DNA from: Bacillus sp. SD088
Lineage (GTDB): Bacteria; Bacillota; Bacilli; Bacillales; Bacillaceae_C
Length of the DNA stretch: 64,000 bases
NCBI RefSeq assembly: GCF_017355205.1
Contig: NZ_JADIJK010000008.1
Span: forward strand, 121,261-185,260
Direction: 5' to 3'
Shown here: in pieces, positions 55,269-63,999 of the stretch
Layout of the letters: each line of letters starts with the position of its first letter
How positions within the stretch are numbered: the first letter of the stretch is position 1
Notes under the pieces: generated by a model
Databases searched by the model: none
Seen by the model: the letters and a program-made list of their open reading frames with translations, nothing else
Told to the model about the DNA's origin: nothing
Position numbers and translations under genes: made by a program

Positions 55269-56177
55269 TCAATGGTTATAGATTAGTTGATTTCTATTTT
55301 GGATAAATTTTTCCCTAGTGGGCATGCCATCTTGTGCGCCATTTTTTGTAATTGATAATGCCGCTGCCATATTTGCTGTTTGCAAAGCTTCATGTAGCTC
55401 CCTGCCACTTGCAAGTTCCACAGCTAGAACTCCGTTAAATGTATCGCCAGCCCCAGTCGTATCTACTATTTCAACTTTATAACTGGGAATGTTATATTTA
55501 ATGCCTTTATGAGAATATTCAACACCACGCGCTCCCATAGTACAGATTATTTTATCGAGATATTTTTCTTTATCTGCTATCAGAGAAAACTCATGCTCAT
55601 TGGGTGTCACATAAGAAACTTTATCTAAAAGCCAGGAATCAATTTCTCTTGCTGGTGCTGGATTGTAAATAAGGGGAATACCTTTTTGATAACAATATTT
55701 CACGACAAATTGTTGCACCGCAAAGGGAATTTCATTTTGCATTAATACCATATTGGATGAAGACAGATGTTCAATATTGTCTTTTATATACATCGTATCT
55801 ATTTTATTATTAGCACCAGGTATATAGATAATTGAGTTATCCGTATTAACAACAGTGATTATTGCTTTCCCTGTTGTCTCCCTTTGAGATATTTTGAGAT
55901 GATCTACATTGATATTATTTATTTTTAAATTTTCCAAGGCCACACTACCATAGTCATCGTCTGCGATAGCCCCTAACATAGTAACCTCTCCTCCAAAACG
56001 TGCTGCGGCAACGGCTTGATTGGCTCCTTTTCCACCTAAAAAGACGTTAAAATCTCCCCCTTCAATTGTTTCACCTGGTGCTGGCCATTTAGGAGAAGAA
56101 ACAACTAAATCTACATTAATACTACCTACAACAGTAACTTTTGGTTTTGCTTTTACTAGACGGTTTGATCCCATCAC
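55269..56177 (-). CDS. PfkB-family sugar kinase, ribokinase type
   Basis: 302 aa, ribokinase length. N-terminal VTVVGSINVDLVVSSPKWPAPGETIEG and FLGGKGANQAVAAARFGGEVTMLG match RbsK signatures; C-terminal anion hole VDTTGAGDTFNGVLAVELASG with catalytic Asp; ends NGAQDGMPTREK like RbsK. It should phosphorylate ribose or a close pentose or nucleoside in the cytoplasm. First gene of the operon that ends with the ADP-ribosylglycohydrolase-family gene. Start GTG 56177 or the adjacent ATG 56174; ribosome binding site AAAGGAG. Confidence 0.88.
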   Translation of the reverse strand: MMGSNRLVKAKPKVTVVGSINVDLVVSSPKWPAPGETIEGGDFNVFLGGKGANQAVAAARFGGEVTMLGAIADDDYGSVALENLKINNINVDHLKISQRETTGKAIITVVNTDNSIIYIPGANNKIDTMYIKDNIEHLSSSNMVLMQNEIPFAVQQFVVKYCYQKGIPLIYNPAPAREIDSWLLDKVSYVTPNEHEFSLIADKEKYLDKIICTMGARGVEYSHKGIKYNIPSYKVEIVDTTGAGDTFNGVLAVELASGRELHEALQTANMAAALSITKNGAQDGMPTREKFIQNRNQLIYNH

Positions 56178-56189
56178 CTACTCATTTCT

Positions 56190-56513
56190 CCTTTGGCTTA
56201 TTTAGTCTTCCCATGCTTTCTAGTGCTACAGATAAAGTACAATTTTTTTCTTTACTGCTTTTTGAATCATACTTATCTGCCGTATCTTCCACAGCCCTTG
56301 CTAATTCAGAGGAAAAGGGGGGTCTCTATATCAGGAAGAATTAGGCCTATAATATTGGAACATTTTTTTGTACAGCATTCTCGCAATCTCATTGGGCCTA
56401 TAATTCGATGCCTCAATGGCTTTCTCACTTACAGCCCCCTTATTATCTAAGCCTCTTGAAGCTCCTGTAAGTCTTGCTACATCTCTAATAGATGCCATTT
56501 GCATCCCCTGCAT
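56190..56513 (-). pseudogene. LacI-family regulator, badly decayed
   Basis: It starts at ATG 56513 with MASIRDVARLTGAS; the second helix of the HTH (VATVSR) is deleted, and the text resumes LDNKGAVSEK, ASNYRPNEIARMLYKK. An A-run frameshift then gives SNIIGLILPDIETPLF, and a second shift at CCCCCC gives SSELARAVEDTADKYDS. After that it is truncated shortly before the kinase gene. About 110 of roughly 330 codons survive. It was probably the local repressor of the ribokinase operon. Confidence 0.85.
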
Positions 56514-56515
56514 GG

Positions 56516-56593
56516 GAAACCGGTTACATGTTGGGGGATAATGTACCGGTCACCAAATTATTACAATTTTTATGCTTTAGGTAACCGATTACA
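56516..56593 (-). promoter_or_regulatory. Two LacI-type operators upstream of the decayed regulator
   Basis: GAAACCGGTTACA (56516-56528) and GTAACCGATTACA (56581-56593) share a palindromic core around CCG(G/A)TTAC and lie just before the pseudogene start codon. They are the likely binding sites of the lost repressor, and perhaps of a surviving relative. Confidence 0.55.
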
Positions 56594-56921
56594 TATTATA
56601 ATAGCAATTTGGTTTTCCTGAGTCAATGGCTAATTTGAATTTTTTTATAATTGCTAAATTGCTATTAAGCTTTTAAAAAAGGTCAATTTGAAAAAATTCC
56701 CTTTTTAAACAATTGAAGGAATTTCCTTTAAAAAAGAATAAATTTCAAAGCTCCTACTAACAAATATAAATTTTGCATTTTGTTCTTCACTGAAGAGTTT
56801 AATGCGGCAGTAGTGACTTAAGTCATTTTATCGTTTTTTTTTAATAAAAAATCGTTCAATTTTAAAATAAAATTGGGGTCCCAAGGACCCCAATTAAACC
56901 AATTAGAAAATATTAAATCCT
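56594..56921. other. AT-rich gene-free spacer
   Basis: About 330 bp, very AT-rich, between two minus-strand operons. It should hold the promoter of the kinase operon near 56600; no clear -35/-10 pair was chosen. It ends with the terminator at 56871-56895. Confidence 0.6.
56871..56895 (-). terminator. Terminator of the third CUT1 operon
   Basis: AATTGGGGTCC (56871-56881) pairs perfectly with GGACCCCAATT (56885-56895), 26 bp after the permease stop codon; a TTTTATTTTAAAA run follows on the minus strand. Confidence 0.85.
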
Positions 56922-57761
56922 TTATCCCTTCACTCCTGTAGTCGCAATCCCTTGTACCAAGTATTTTTGGAAGAATAGAAAGACAACGAATTGGGGCAAT
57001 AGGGAAAGGGTTGCCATCGAGAACATTGCTCCCCAGTTTGTGACGGCAGATGGATCAGCGAACATTCGCAGTCCGAGAGAGACAGTGTATAAGGCTGTGT
57101 CATTTAGATAGATTAAAGGGCCTAAAAAGTCATCCCAGGTCCACATAAATGCAAAAATCGCTGCTGTTACTAAAGCTGGTTTACATAGAGGTAGAATCAC
57201 GCGCCAGAAGACTCCGTACGTACTACATCCATCTATAATAGCAGCTTCATCTAATTCTCTAGGGACACCTTTTATAAATTGAATTAATAAAAAGATAAAG
57301 AAGGGTCCTCCACCCAAAAAGGCCGGTACGATCAGTGGGTAGAAGGTGTTAACCCAGTTAAATTTATCAAAAAGAATGTATTGTGGAATCATTGTCACCT
57401 GCATAGGTAACATCATCGTCATCAGTAAACAAGCAAATAATAGTGACTTGAATTTGAATTTCAAACGCGCAAACCCAAAAGCTACGAATGAGGATGATAA
57501 TATCGTGCCTACAACAACGAAAATGGTGATAATGGCTGAATTTCTAAAAAACACATCAAATCCGACATTCCCAAACCCTTCCCATCCAGTGGCATAGTTC
57601 GTCCATTCAATGGGGGAAGGGAGGAGTGACGCAGCATTGACAAAAATGTCGGAATTCGCTTTTAAAGAACTTGCAATCATCCATATGATTGGATAAATCA
57701 TTACTAATCCAAAGAGTGAGACAAGAACATGATATATAATTGAAGAAATCTTAGGGGTCAT
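56922..57761 (-). CDS. ABC sugar transporter permease, MalG-like (CUT1)
   Basis: 279 aa. Six helices, EAA loop LDEAAIIDGCSTYGVFWRVILPLCKPA, C-terminus QKYLVQGIATTGVKG. Start ATG 57761 behind GGAG, 3 bp after the previous stop codon, so tightly coupled. It forms the transporter with the genes at 57765 and 58757. Confidence 0.93.
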   Translation of the reverse strand: MTPKISSIIYHVLVSLFGLVMIYPIIWMIASSLKANSDIFVNAASLLPSPIEWTNYATGWEGFGNVGFDVFFRNSAIITIFVVVGTILSSSFVAFGFARLKFKFKSLLFACLLMTMMLPMQVTMIPQYILFDKFNWVNTFYPLIVPAFLGGGPFFIFLLIQFIKGVPRELDEAAIIDGCSTYGVFWRVILPLCKPALVTAAIFAFMWTWDDFLGPLIYLNDTALYTVSLGLRMFADPSAVTNWGAMFSMATLSLLPQFVVFLFFQKYLVQGIATTGVKG

Positions 57762-57764
57762 TCA

Positions 57765-58703
57765 TTATTCTCCTTCCGATTCGTAATATACCCAAGCTGA
57801 TGATGATCTGAATATCAAGGCTGTAAAGATAGCGATGATTACTAATAGTATCCAAGCCATCGCAGAGGCATATCCCATATCGAAATGGGCAAATGCTTTC
57901 TCATAAAGGTATACTGCATAGAATAAGGTGCGATCCAGCGGTCCCCCTTCAGTTACAATAAAGCTTTGAGTAAATGTCATAAAGCCATTGATGGTTTGCA
58001 TCACCAAATTGAAAAATAAAACAGGTGTCAGCATTGGAAGTGTAATCTTAATGAATTTTCTCCACCAATTTGCCCCATCCACAGAAGCTGCCTCATATAA
58101 CTCCGTAGGTATTTGTTTAAGACCAGCTAAGAAAATAAGCATAGGTGCACCGAACTGCCAAACGACTAATAAAACGAGAGTGGAAAGCGCTGTATCTGGG
58201 CTGCCTACCCAGTTAATCCCCTTTATACCGATATACGCTAGAATATCGTTAATCGCTCCATTTTGACCAAATAATTGACGCCACATTACTGCAACCGCAA
58301 CACTTCCACCAATAATCGATGGAACATAATACATCGTCCGATAGAAGCCTACTCCCCTATGATTGCCGTTAAATAGCATCGCAATAAACAACGCGAAGGC
58401 CAGCTTTAACGGAACGGAGATAAACACGAACAAAAATGTAACTTTTAATGAAGTGATAAAGCGCGGGTCTTCCGTAAACATTCGTACATAGTTATCGAAT
58501 CCTATCCAGTTGGGACTGGATAGGATATCGTAATCCGTAAAAGATAAATAAAGGGAGGCAATCATTGGACCGATCACAAATCCAAGAAAACCAAGGAGCC
58601 AAGGTGCAATAAACGAAAACCCGATGGCATTTTCTTTTAAACTTTTTCTATTTGAATAAGCCTTTTTAGGGTTTGTATTTCTAGCAAGTTTTGTGTTAAC
58701 CAA
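57765..58703 (-). CDS. ABC sugar transporter permease, MalF-like (CUT1)
   Basis: 312 aa. Start TTG 58703 behind GGAGG. N-terminal NAIGFSFIAPWLLGFLGFVIGPMIASLYLSFTDYD is typical; EAA loop LYEAASVDGANWWRKFIKITLPMLTP; conserved VTEGGPLDRTLFYAVYLYEKAF. Partner of the MalG-like permease. Confidence 0.93.
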   Translation of the reverse strand: MVNTKLARNTNPKKAYSNRKSLKENAIGFSFIAPWLLGFLGFVIGPMIASLYLSFTDYDILSSPNWIGFDNYVRMFTEDPRFITSLKVTFLFVFISVPLKLAFALFIAMLFNGNHRGVGFYRTMYYVPSIIGGSVAVAVMWRQLFGQNGAINDILAYIGIKGINWVGSPDTALSTLVLLVVWQFGAPMLIFLAGLKQIPTELYEAASVDGANWWRKFIKITLPMLTPVLFFNLVMQTINGFMTFTQSFIVTEGGPLDRTLFYAVYLYEKAFAHFDMGYASAMAWILLVIIAIFTALIFRSSSAWVYYESEGE

Positions 58704-58756
58704 GTCAATACCTCCAAGCTAAAATGATTGTTAACTTTCAAGATGTTTACAAGCTA

Positions 58757-60061
58757 TCAGTCTTTTTTATTCTTTGCTAATCGAGCTTCTGCCTCACTGC
58801 GAAATTGTGTTGCGGCATCTTCTGGCGTCAGTTCGCCAAAATTTATCTTTTCTAAAACACGAGTATACATCGAGCTAATTTCGCCATGTCCAGATGGTTC
58901 GGGTGGTGAAATTGGACTAGAATAATCCTTTACTAGTTCGATATAGTCAAAAATCTGTTTTGTCGGTTCATCGACAAGAGGAGTAATATGTTCTTGAACT
59001 TTGTTGGAAATTGGTACGCCATAGATGGCTTTTAAAATCTCATGTGCTTCCGTGCTATTTGTAAAGAAATCGACCAATTTGGCTGCTTCTTCAGGGTGTT
59101 TAGAGTGTGAACTAACTGCATAGAATTGGCCAGGTTTTAAATATTGGCCGTATTCTCCCCCCTCTAGGGAAGGAAAAATCGTTAATTCCAATGGCCGATC
59201 GGCAGCTTGTTGGATCGCTGTAAATTCATTGCTTGTTAAAGGATGAAAAGGAGACGTTTTGTGCACGATTAATTCATCTTCTAAACCTTGTACACTATTC
59301 ATCACATCTTGGGGAGGTGTGATATTTTCTTCCCTCAATTTTTGCTGCATTTCTAAAAAATCAACTAAGTATTGATCATCATCATATCCCAATCCAGTTC
59401 CATTCTCGTTATAAAGCCATAAGCCGTGCTGACGAAGGTAGTAGCCAAAATCATTAAAACCTTGAGGAACAGATACATAAGAGTCATCGCCAAAATGATT
59501 CTTCAATTTTTTTGCCATATCTATAAAATCATCCCATGTATAACCAGGTTCTATTTCTGAAATACCAGCTTCTTTCAACATCTCCGGGTCATATGTGAGA
59601 GCGGGAGAATTTGTTCCTTGATTGACGGCAAATAATTTTCCGTCGATTATGCCACCATCTAGTAGAGAATCATCCACATCATCGAAATTTAAGATCCCTT
59701 TATCGATATATGGATTTAGATCAAGTAATAGATCGCGATCAACATATTCCGACAAGTATTGGATATCCATATTTACTACATCAGGTATATTCTGTCCAGC
59801 TGCTTGAGTAGCCAATTTATCCCAGTAACCATCCCATCCAGTAAATTCTGTTGAGACTTTAATATCTGGGTTTTGCTCTTCAAATAAGTCAATCACTTTC
59901 TGTGTCCGTTCATGAACTTCTTTATTTCCCCACCAAACCATTCTGATAGTTACTTGATCTTTTGAGTCTTTGGATGTTGAGTTACTGCTACTACATCCAG
60001 TGAGGATAAAAGTTACAACTAAAAATATTGATAGAACTGTACATGAAAGTTTTAATTTCAT
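58757..60061 (-). CDS. Sugar-binding lipoprotein, CUT1 type
   Basis: 434 aa from ATG 60061, eight bases after AAAGGGG; ATG 60067 is too close. Lipobox LTGC, then SSSNSTSKD. Family 1 fold: RMVWWGNKEVHERTQKVIDLFEEQNPDIKVSTEFTGWDGYWDKLATQAAGQNIPDVVNMDIQYLSEY, LFAVNQGTNSPALTYDPEML. It resembles the YesO group of binding proteins for plant polysaccharide fragments, but the ligand is not determined. Heads the operon with the two permeases and is divergent from an AraC-type regulator. Confidence 0.92.
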   Translation of the reverse strand: MKLKLSCTVLSIFLVVTFILTGCSSSNSTSKDSKDQVTIRMVWWGNKEVHERTQKVIDLFEEQNPDIKVSTEFTGWDGYWDKLATQAAGQNIPDVVNMDIQYLSEYVDRDLLLDLNPYIDKGILNFDDVDDSLLDGGIIDGKLFAVNQGTNSPALTYDPEMLKEAGISEIEPGYTWDDFIDMAKKLKNHFGDDSYVSVPQGFNDFGYYLRQHGLWLYNENGTGLGYDDDQYLVDFLEMQQKLREENITPPQDVMNSVQGLEDELIVHKTSPFHPLTSNEFTAIQQAADRPLELTIFPSLEGGEYGQYLKPGQFYAVSSHSKHPEEAAKLVDFFTNSTEAHEILKAIYGVPISNKVQEHITPLVDEPTKQIFDYIELVKDYSSPISPPEPSGHGEISSMYTRVLEKINFGELTPEDAATQFRSEAEARLAKNKKD

Positions 60062-60096
60062 TTCCATATCCCCTTTCTAATTGATTTTCTCTTATT

Positions 60097-60124
60097 AAAG
60101 GGTGTAAGCGGTTCACATCCCTTT
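60097..60124. promoter_or_regulatory. Inverted repeat with operator-like centre
   Basis: AAAGGG (60097-60102) and CCCTTT (60119-60124) frame TGTAAGCGGTTCACAT, a palindrome-like centre. It lies in the divergent control region, 36 bp before the binding-protein start, and may bind the AraC-type or a LacI-type regulator. Confidence 0.4.
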
Positions 60125-60351
60125 GCTGGTATTATATAATACATATAATAATTTGGACTATGTACATAATTCTGATTTCATGTACAATTTCATACTATTA
60201 TAATTTTATAAATGAGGGTTCTTGGGAAGAAGAAGCTGTCATAATAGAGACTTTAAATGAAGGGGGTGTGAATTTTCATTCTATTAATAATATTTAAATT
60301 GGTATAATTTCCCACTGCTGTTATGAAGCCCATTTAGGAAGGTGCCTAACT

Positions 60352-61152
60352 ATGTTATCTCTCCATTCGGTCAATAATGATTGTTTTATTCCTAATTGGC
60401 AAACGCCATTAGAAAAGATCCCATGGAATGTCCTTGTGATTGTGCTTGAGGGGAAAGTCGACTACATGATTAATAATAAGCGACTTATTTTAGAGCCTGG
60501 GGATATTATGTTTATACCAGAGTCATCCTATAGAACTGGAAAAAACCATAATCATACATTGCATCAAAAATATACGGTTTTATTTCATCTAACGAAAGAT
60601 ATGAGAGATATTCCGGAATTTTTAACTATGGAAGATTTTACAAAATTGCAGTCGAAAAACTTTAACTATATTAAACATCGAGCAGAAAAACTTTTTATGG
60701 AAATAAGAGGAAACAATACATGCAATACATTTATTTGTGATGGCATCCTTCAGGAATTATTGGGGAGTATAGGAAGAGAATTACAATCTTCACAAGTGAA
60801 TCCTATGAAGTTAAAATACGCTCAAACCATCCAGCGTTATATTGTTGAACATTATAGAGAAGCCATTGATATTAACCAACTAGCTAAATTAATTCACCGC
60901 TCACCAAATTATACCATTGAAGTCTTTAAAGAAATTACCGGGTACACGCCCATTCAATATATCCATCATTTACGCATAATGGAAGGATGTAGCCTGCTAT
61001 TAGCTACAGACATGACCATAGATAATCTCTCGAATTATCTTGGATATTATGATGCATCATATTTCTCAAGAACGTTTAAGAAGTTTATCTCAATGTCACC
61101 TAAAGAGTATAGAAACCAGGAATCTACCGTATCTTCTTCAGAATTTGTCTAA
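60352..61152 (+). CDS. AraC-family regulator with cupin sensor domain
   Basis: 266 aa. The N-terminal cupin (about 20-110) contains VIVLEGKVDYMINNKRLILEPGDIMFIPESSYRTGKNHN. The C-terminal double helix-turn-helix (about 165-255) has INQLAKLIHRSPNYTIEVFKEITGYTPIQYIHHLRI and DNLSNYLGYYDASYFSRTFKKFISMSPKEYR. Divergent from the CUT1 operon at 58757 and so its probable activator. Start ATG 60352 behind GGAAGGTG. Confidence 0.92.
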   Translation: MLSLHSVNNDCFIPNWQTPLEKIPWNVLVIVLEGKVDYMINNKRLILEPGDIMFIPESSYRTGKNHNHTLHQKYTVLFHLTKDMRDIPEFLTMEDFTKLQSKNFNYIKHRAEKLFMEIRGNNTCNTFICDGILQELLGSIGRELQSSQVNPMKLKYAQTIQRYIVEHYREAIDINQLAKLIHRSPNYTIEVFKEITGYTPIQYIHHLRIMEGCSLLLATDMTIDNLSNYLGYYDASYFSRTFKKFISMSPKEYRNQESTVSSSEFV

Positions 61153-61202
61153 AAGAGCAGGAAAATATTTGCTTCGTTTCTAGAAGGGAATTAGGAAGAG
61201 AC

Positions 61203-61233
61203 TGTGAGGGAGTGCATCATTACATCCCTCACA
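61203..61233. terminator. Bidirectional terminator
   Basis: TGTGAGGGA (61203-61211) pairs with TCCCTCACA (61225-61233) between the AraC-type gene and the convergent binding-protein gene. Confidence 0.8.
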
Positions 61234-61238
61234 AGTAG

Positions 61239-62576
61239 TTATTCTTCTTGACCTTGTATTTCTTTTACAATGATTTCATATCTTTCTCCCATTTCTCGAA
61301 TAAAAGATTGAATATCCTTGTCGGACTCTAAGAACTCATTTGCTTCTTGGTGAATGAAGTCATTCTCATTGAATTCTGGATTAGGTCCGTATTTAGAGTA
61401 AGCATGTATTTCTGCCTTTTTCATATTGAAGATGGGGGAAAGTTGATATCTTTTCTCTGTTTCATCGATAATATCGGCACCAAATTGCTCAATAACTTTC
61501 TCTTTTGCAATAGTAGGCGGATGACCAATTCTTGATAAATGCATCTGTGCTTCTTCTGATGATAAAAACTCGATAACCGCCCACGCGGCTGCTTTATTTT
61601 CACTATGCTTATTGATACTTAGTAACATGGGTGGGGTAGCTGGACCAACATTTGGCAAATCAGACCATGTTGGGATTGTAACCATATCAAAGTTAAGTCC
61701 TTCTACTTGGCTAAATAATGGTAGCCATTGGATTTGTCCAATGCTCATGGCCAAATTTTGTTCACTAGTGAAACTATATTCGCTATCTGGGTCGACCATT
61801 TTCGGAATGTTCCTGTAATGATTAAGTAGTTCAAAGAACTTTGTGGTGCCAGGATCAGCTGGAAATAGGACTTCCCCTGTTTCCGGATCACTCCCTTCGA
61901 TACTTAATTGAGAATAAGCAAATGAATGAATGCCCATACTTAAACCTTTATATTGGACCCCATTCTGTTCTTGAGTTAATTTTCGTGCTAAGTCTAGCGT
62001 TTCCTCCCAAGTGATTCCATCTTTTGGGTAATGGACACCAAAAAGATCAAAGATATCTTTATTAAAGAACATAGCTTTGGGCATATTTTCAAGTGGTATT
62101 CCAAATAGTTGACCTTCGTCTGTTGGGTCAAGGGAGCGGGCAAGGTCCACAAGTCCTACTTGAAAAATATCTAAGTTAAAATTGAACCGATTTACATAAG
62201 GGTCGAGTGGTTCAAGCAAATCTAATTCGTGTAACACTTCGAAATTTCCTGGGGCCCAAATAAGATCGGGTATTTCCCCAGTGGCAATCAGTTCTTGCAA
62301 CCTCTCTGATTCAATAGACTCTTCAATTAACTCAAGTTCGATATGGGGAAATTGCTTTTCAACCTGTGTTTTAAAACGTGTTTCAAACGTTTCCTCATCG
62401 ACTGGAAGCATCATTGTTAATGTAACATCTTCTCCGTTGTACCCTTCATTGTTTACCATTTCGTCAGAATTCAATGAAGTAGTGTTACTACTATCAGATG
62501 TTTTTGAACAGGCAATAGAAAGTGAACTTAAGAAGAGAACTATCCCAATTAAAAGCCATCTATTAGCTAGTTTCAT
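61239..62576 (-). CDS. Extracellular solute-binding lipoprotein (family 1), without permeases
   Basis: 445 aa. Lipobox SIAC, then an acidic serine-rich linker. TLTMMLPVDEETFETRFKTQVEKQFPHIELELIEES, ELIATGEIPDLIWAPGNFEVLHELDLLEPLDPYV, LFGIPLENMPKAMFFNKDIFDLFGVHYP and AAWAVIEFLSSEEAQMHLSRIGHPP fit the family 1 solute-binding fold. It is a single-gene unit on the minus strand; permeases may lie elsewhere, or it may serve as a sensor partner. It is divergent from the second AraC-type regulator. Start ATG behind GGAGAG. Confidence 0.88.
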   Translation of the reverse strand: MKLANRWLLIGIVLFLSSLSIACSKTSDSSNTTSLNSDEMVNNEGYNGEDVTLTMMLPVDEETFETRFKTQVEKQFPHIELELIEESIESERLQELIATGEIPDLIWAPGNFEVLHELDLLEPLDPYVNRFNFNLDIFQVGLVDLARSLDPTDEGQLFGIPLENMPKAMFFNKDIFDLFGVHYPKDGITWEETLDLARKLTQEQNGVQYKGLSMGIHSFAYSQLSIEGSDPETGEVLFPADPGTTKFFELLNHYRNIPKMVDPDSEYSFTSEQNLAMSIGQIQWLPLFSQVEGLNFDMVTIPTWSDLPNVGPATPPMLLSINKHSENKAAAWAVIEFLSSEEAQMHLSRIGHPPTIAKEKVIEQFGADIIDETEKRYQLSPIFNMKKAEIHAYSKYGPNPEFNENDFIHQEANEFLESDKDIQSFIREMGERYEIIVKEIQGQEE

Positions 62577-62956
62577 GTTAACTCTCCATTCTTTTAAGTT
62601 ATTTAGACAAAAGTCAAGATGGATAGATTATTTATTTGATCCAGATAAGAAATCCCCCCTCCGTTTTAAGAATATGAACTTTCTATTGCATAAACATCTA
62701 TCCATATCCCCGAAATATTCCCCTCTTGACGCAAGAGCAAAATAGAGGGTAAGGTAATAATTAATAAAACGGTTTCCCTTTGGTGAAACGATTTCAAAAG
62801 ATTGATGATAGCGTGAGGATTTTTCTCTATCCAGGTTGTTGGAAAGTTTCAACGATTCAGGGGATATAGTGTAATCATATAATGGATTGTATTTTCTAAA
62901 TAGGATATTAGGAACATATCAATCGGACAAATTGAACCTTACAAGGAGGTGAGAAT
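62577..62956. promoter_or_regulatory. Divergent control region with operator-like site
   Basis: No gene is convincing here. TGAAACGATTTCA (62784-62796) is a nearly palindromic LacI/cre-like site. AAGGAGGTGAG (62943-62953) is the ribosome binding site of the following regulator. The open frames in this stretch look accidental. Confidence 0.5.
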
Positions 62957-63799
62957 ATGAGTTCATTGTATTTTCAGCAGATGTCAATTCAAGAACAAGT
63001 GATTCCTCTTCATTTAGTGACGATTGGGTCGAATAATCAGCCTTATCTAAATAGGCCGGTGGGATTACCTTACCATCAGATTTTTTTGGCAACAGAGGGG
63101 AAGGGGATTTTTCGTTTATTTGGGGTTGGTGATTTTGAATTATTACCGGGAGAAGTGATTATTATCCCTGCCGGAACAAGCCATGAATACTTCCCATTAT
63201 CGAGGAGGACATGGGAACTTGGTTTTGTCGGTTTTGACGGTAAACTAGCAGATACAGTTCTTGGCCAATTAAATTTTCAAGAGACAAAAAAGATGACGAT
63301 TCGTCCGTTTTCTGTCATTTGGAAAAATATCGAACAACTTTGGTTTATCGCAAAAAAGAATGAGGAAGATGCTCAGTGGCATGCATCGAAGTACTTATAT
63401 TCTCTTCTGTTAGAGTTGAAAAAACTATCTGAAGTTAACTATGGACCTGAAAACGATTCATATTCTCCAAATGAACACGTTCAAAAGGTAGCTGATTTTA
63501 TTCGTACACACTATGCGAAACCACTTAGGGTAGCTTCTCTATCAAACATGGCCGGATATTCCAATCATCATTTCACAAGATTGTTTCGGAAGACTTATGG
63601 AATGACTCCTCATCAATATTTGGAAAAGATCAGATTCGAAAGGTCGAAGTTTTTACTTGAAGAGGAAAAAAATCTACTTGTTTCTGAAGTGGCCACTCGT
63701 GTAGGGATGGAGGAAAATTATTTCATTCGCTTGTTTAAGAAAAAATATGGAATGACCCCTGGGGCGTATAGGGCAGCGTATGAAAGAGACGGAAGCTAG
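62957..63799 (+). CDS. AraC-family regulator with cupin sensor domain
   Basis: 280 aa. Cupin-type sensor (about 25-100) with GLPYHQIFLATEGKGIFRL and LLPGEVIIIPAGTSHEYFPLSRRTW. DNA-binding part (about 180-278) has RVASLSNMAGYSNHHFTRLFRKTYGMTPHQYLEKIRFERSKFLL and SEVATRVGMEENYFIRLFKKKYGMTPGAYR. Strong ribosome binding site AAGGAGGTGA. It probably controls the divergent binding-protein gene and whatever follows beyond the window. Confidence 0.92.
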   Translation: MSSLYFQQMSIQEQVIPLHLVTIGSNNQPYLNRPVGLPYHQIFLATEGKGIFRLFGVGDFELLPGEVIIIPAGTSHEYFPLSRRTWELGFVGFDGKLADTVLGQLNFQETKKMTIRPFSVIWKNIEQLWFIAKKNEEDAQWHASKYLYSLLLELKKLSEVNYGPENDSYSPNEHVQKVADFIRTHYAKPLRVASLSNMAGYSNHHFTRLFRKTYGMTPHQYLEKIRFERSKFLLEEEKNLLVSEVATRVGMEENYFIRLFKKKYGMTPGAYRAAYERDGS

Positions 63800-63928
63800 T
63801 CCTTGAAAGTTGGATATAAACGTCTTCTTTTGAGAATAGTTTATATCCGGGGTAATCCCGTTGAGTGCGCCTTGCACTTCTGCTATAGCCGAGATTATTT
63901 TATCCGAGCCAAATAAATGGCCTGAACG

Positions 63929-63999
63929 CCCAAAATCCAGTCAAAACGAAGAAAAATGGTACGCAGAGAGTTCTACGCACCCAAAATCCAGTCAAAACG
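63929..63999 (+). repeat. Direct repeat, two copies at the window edge
   Basis: CCCAAAATCCAGTCAAAACG occurs at 63929-63948 and again at 63980-63999, 51 bp apart, with the second copy ending one base before the window edge. ACGCAGAGAGTTCTACGC between them forms a small hairpin. More copies may follow outside. Confidence 0.75.

Noticed and set aside
61239..62576. Binding protein as part of the CUT1 system at 56922-60061
   Set aside because: It lies beyond a convergent AraC gene and terminator, and that system already has its own binding protein.
62628..62852. Short frame upstream of the last AraC-type regulator
   Set aside because: No ribosome binding site and no protein-like pattern; it overlaps the divergent control region.
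63929..63999. Possible start of a CRISPR array
   Set aside because: Only two 20-bp copies with a 31-bp gap are visible, the spacing sequence forms a hairpin of its own, and no cas gene is near.
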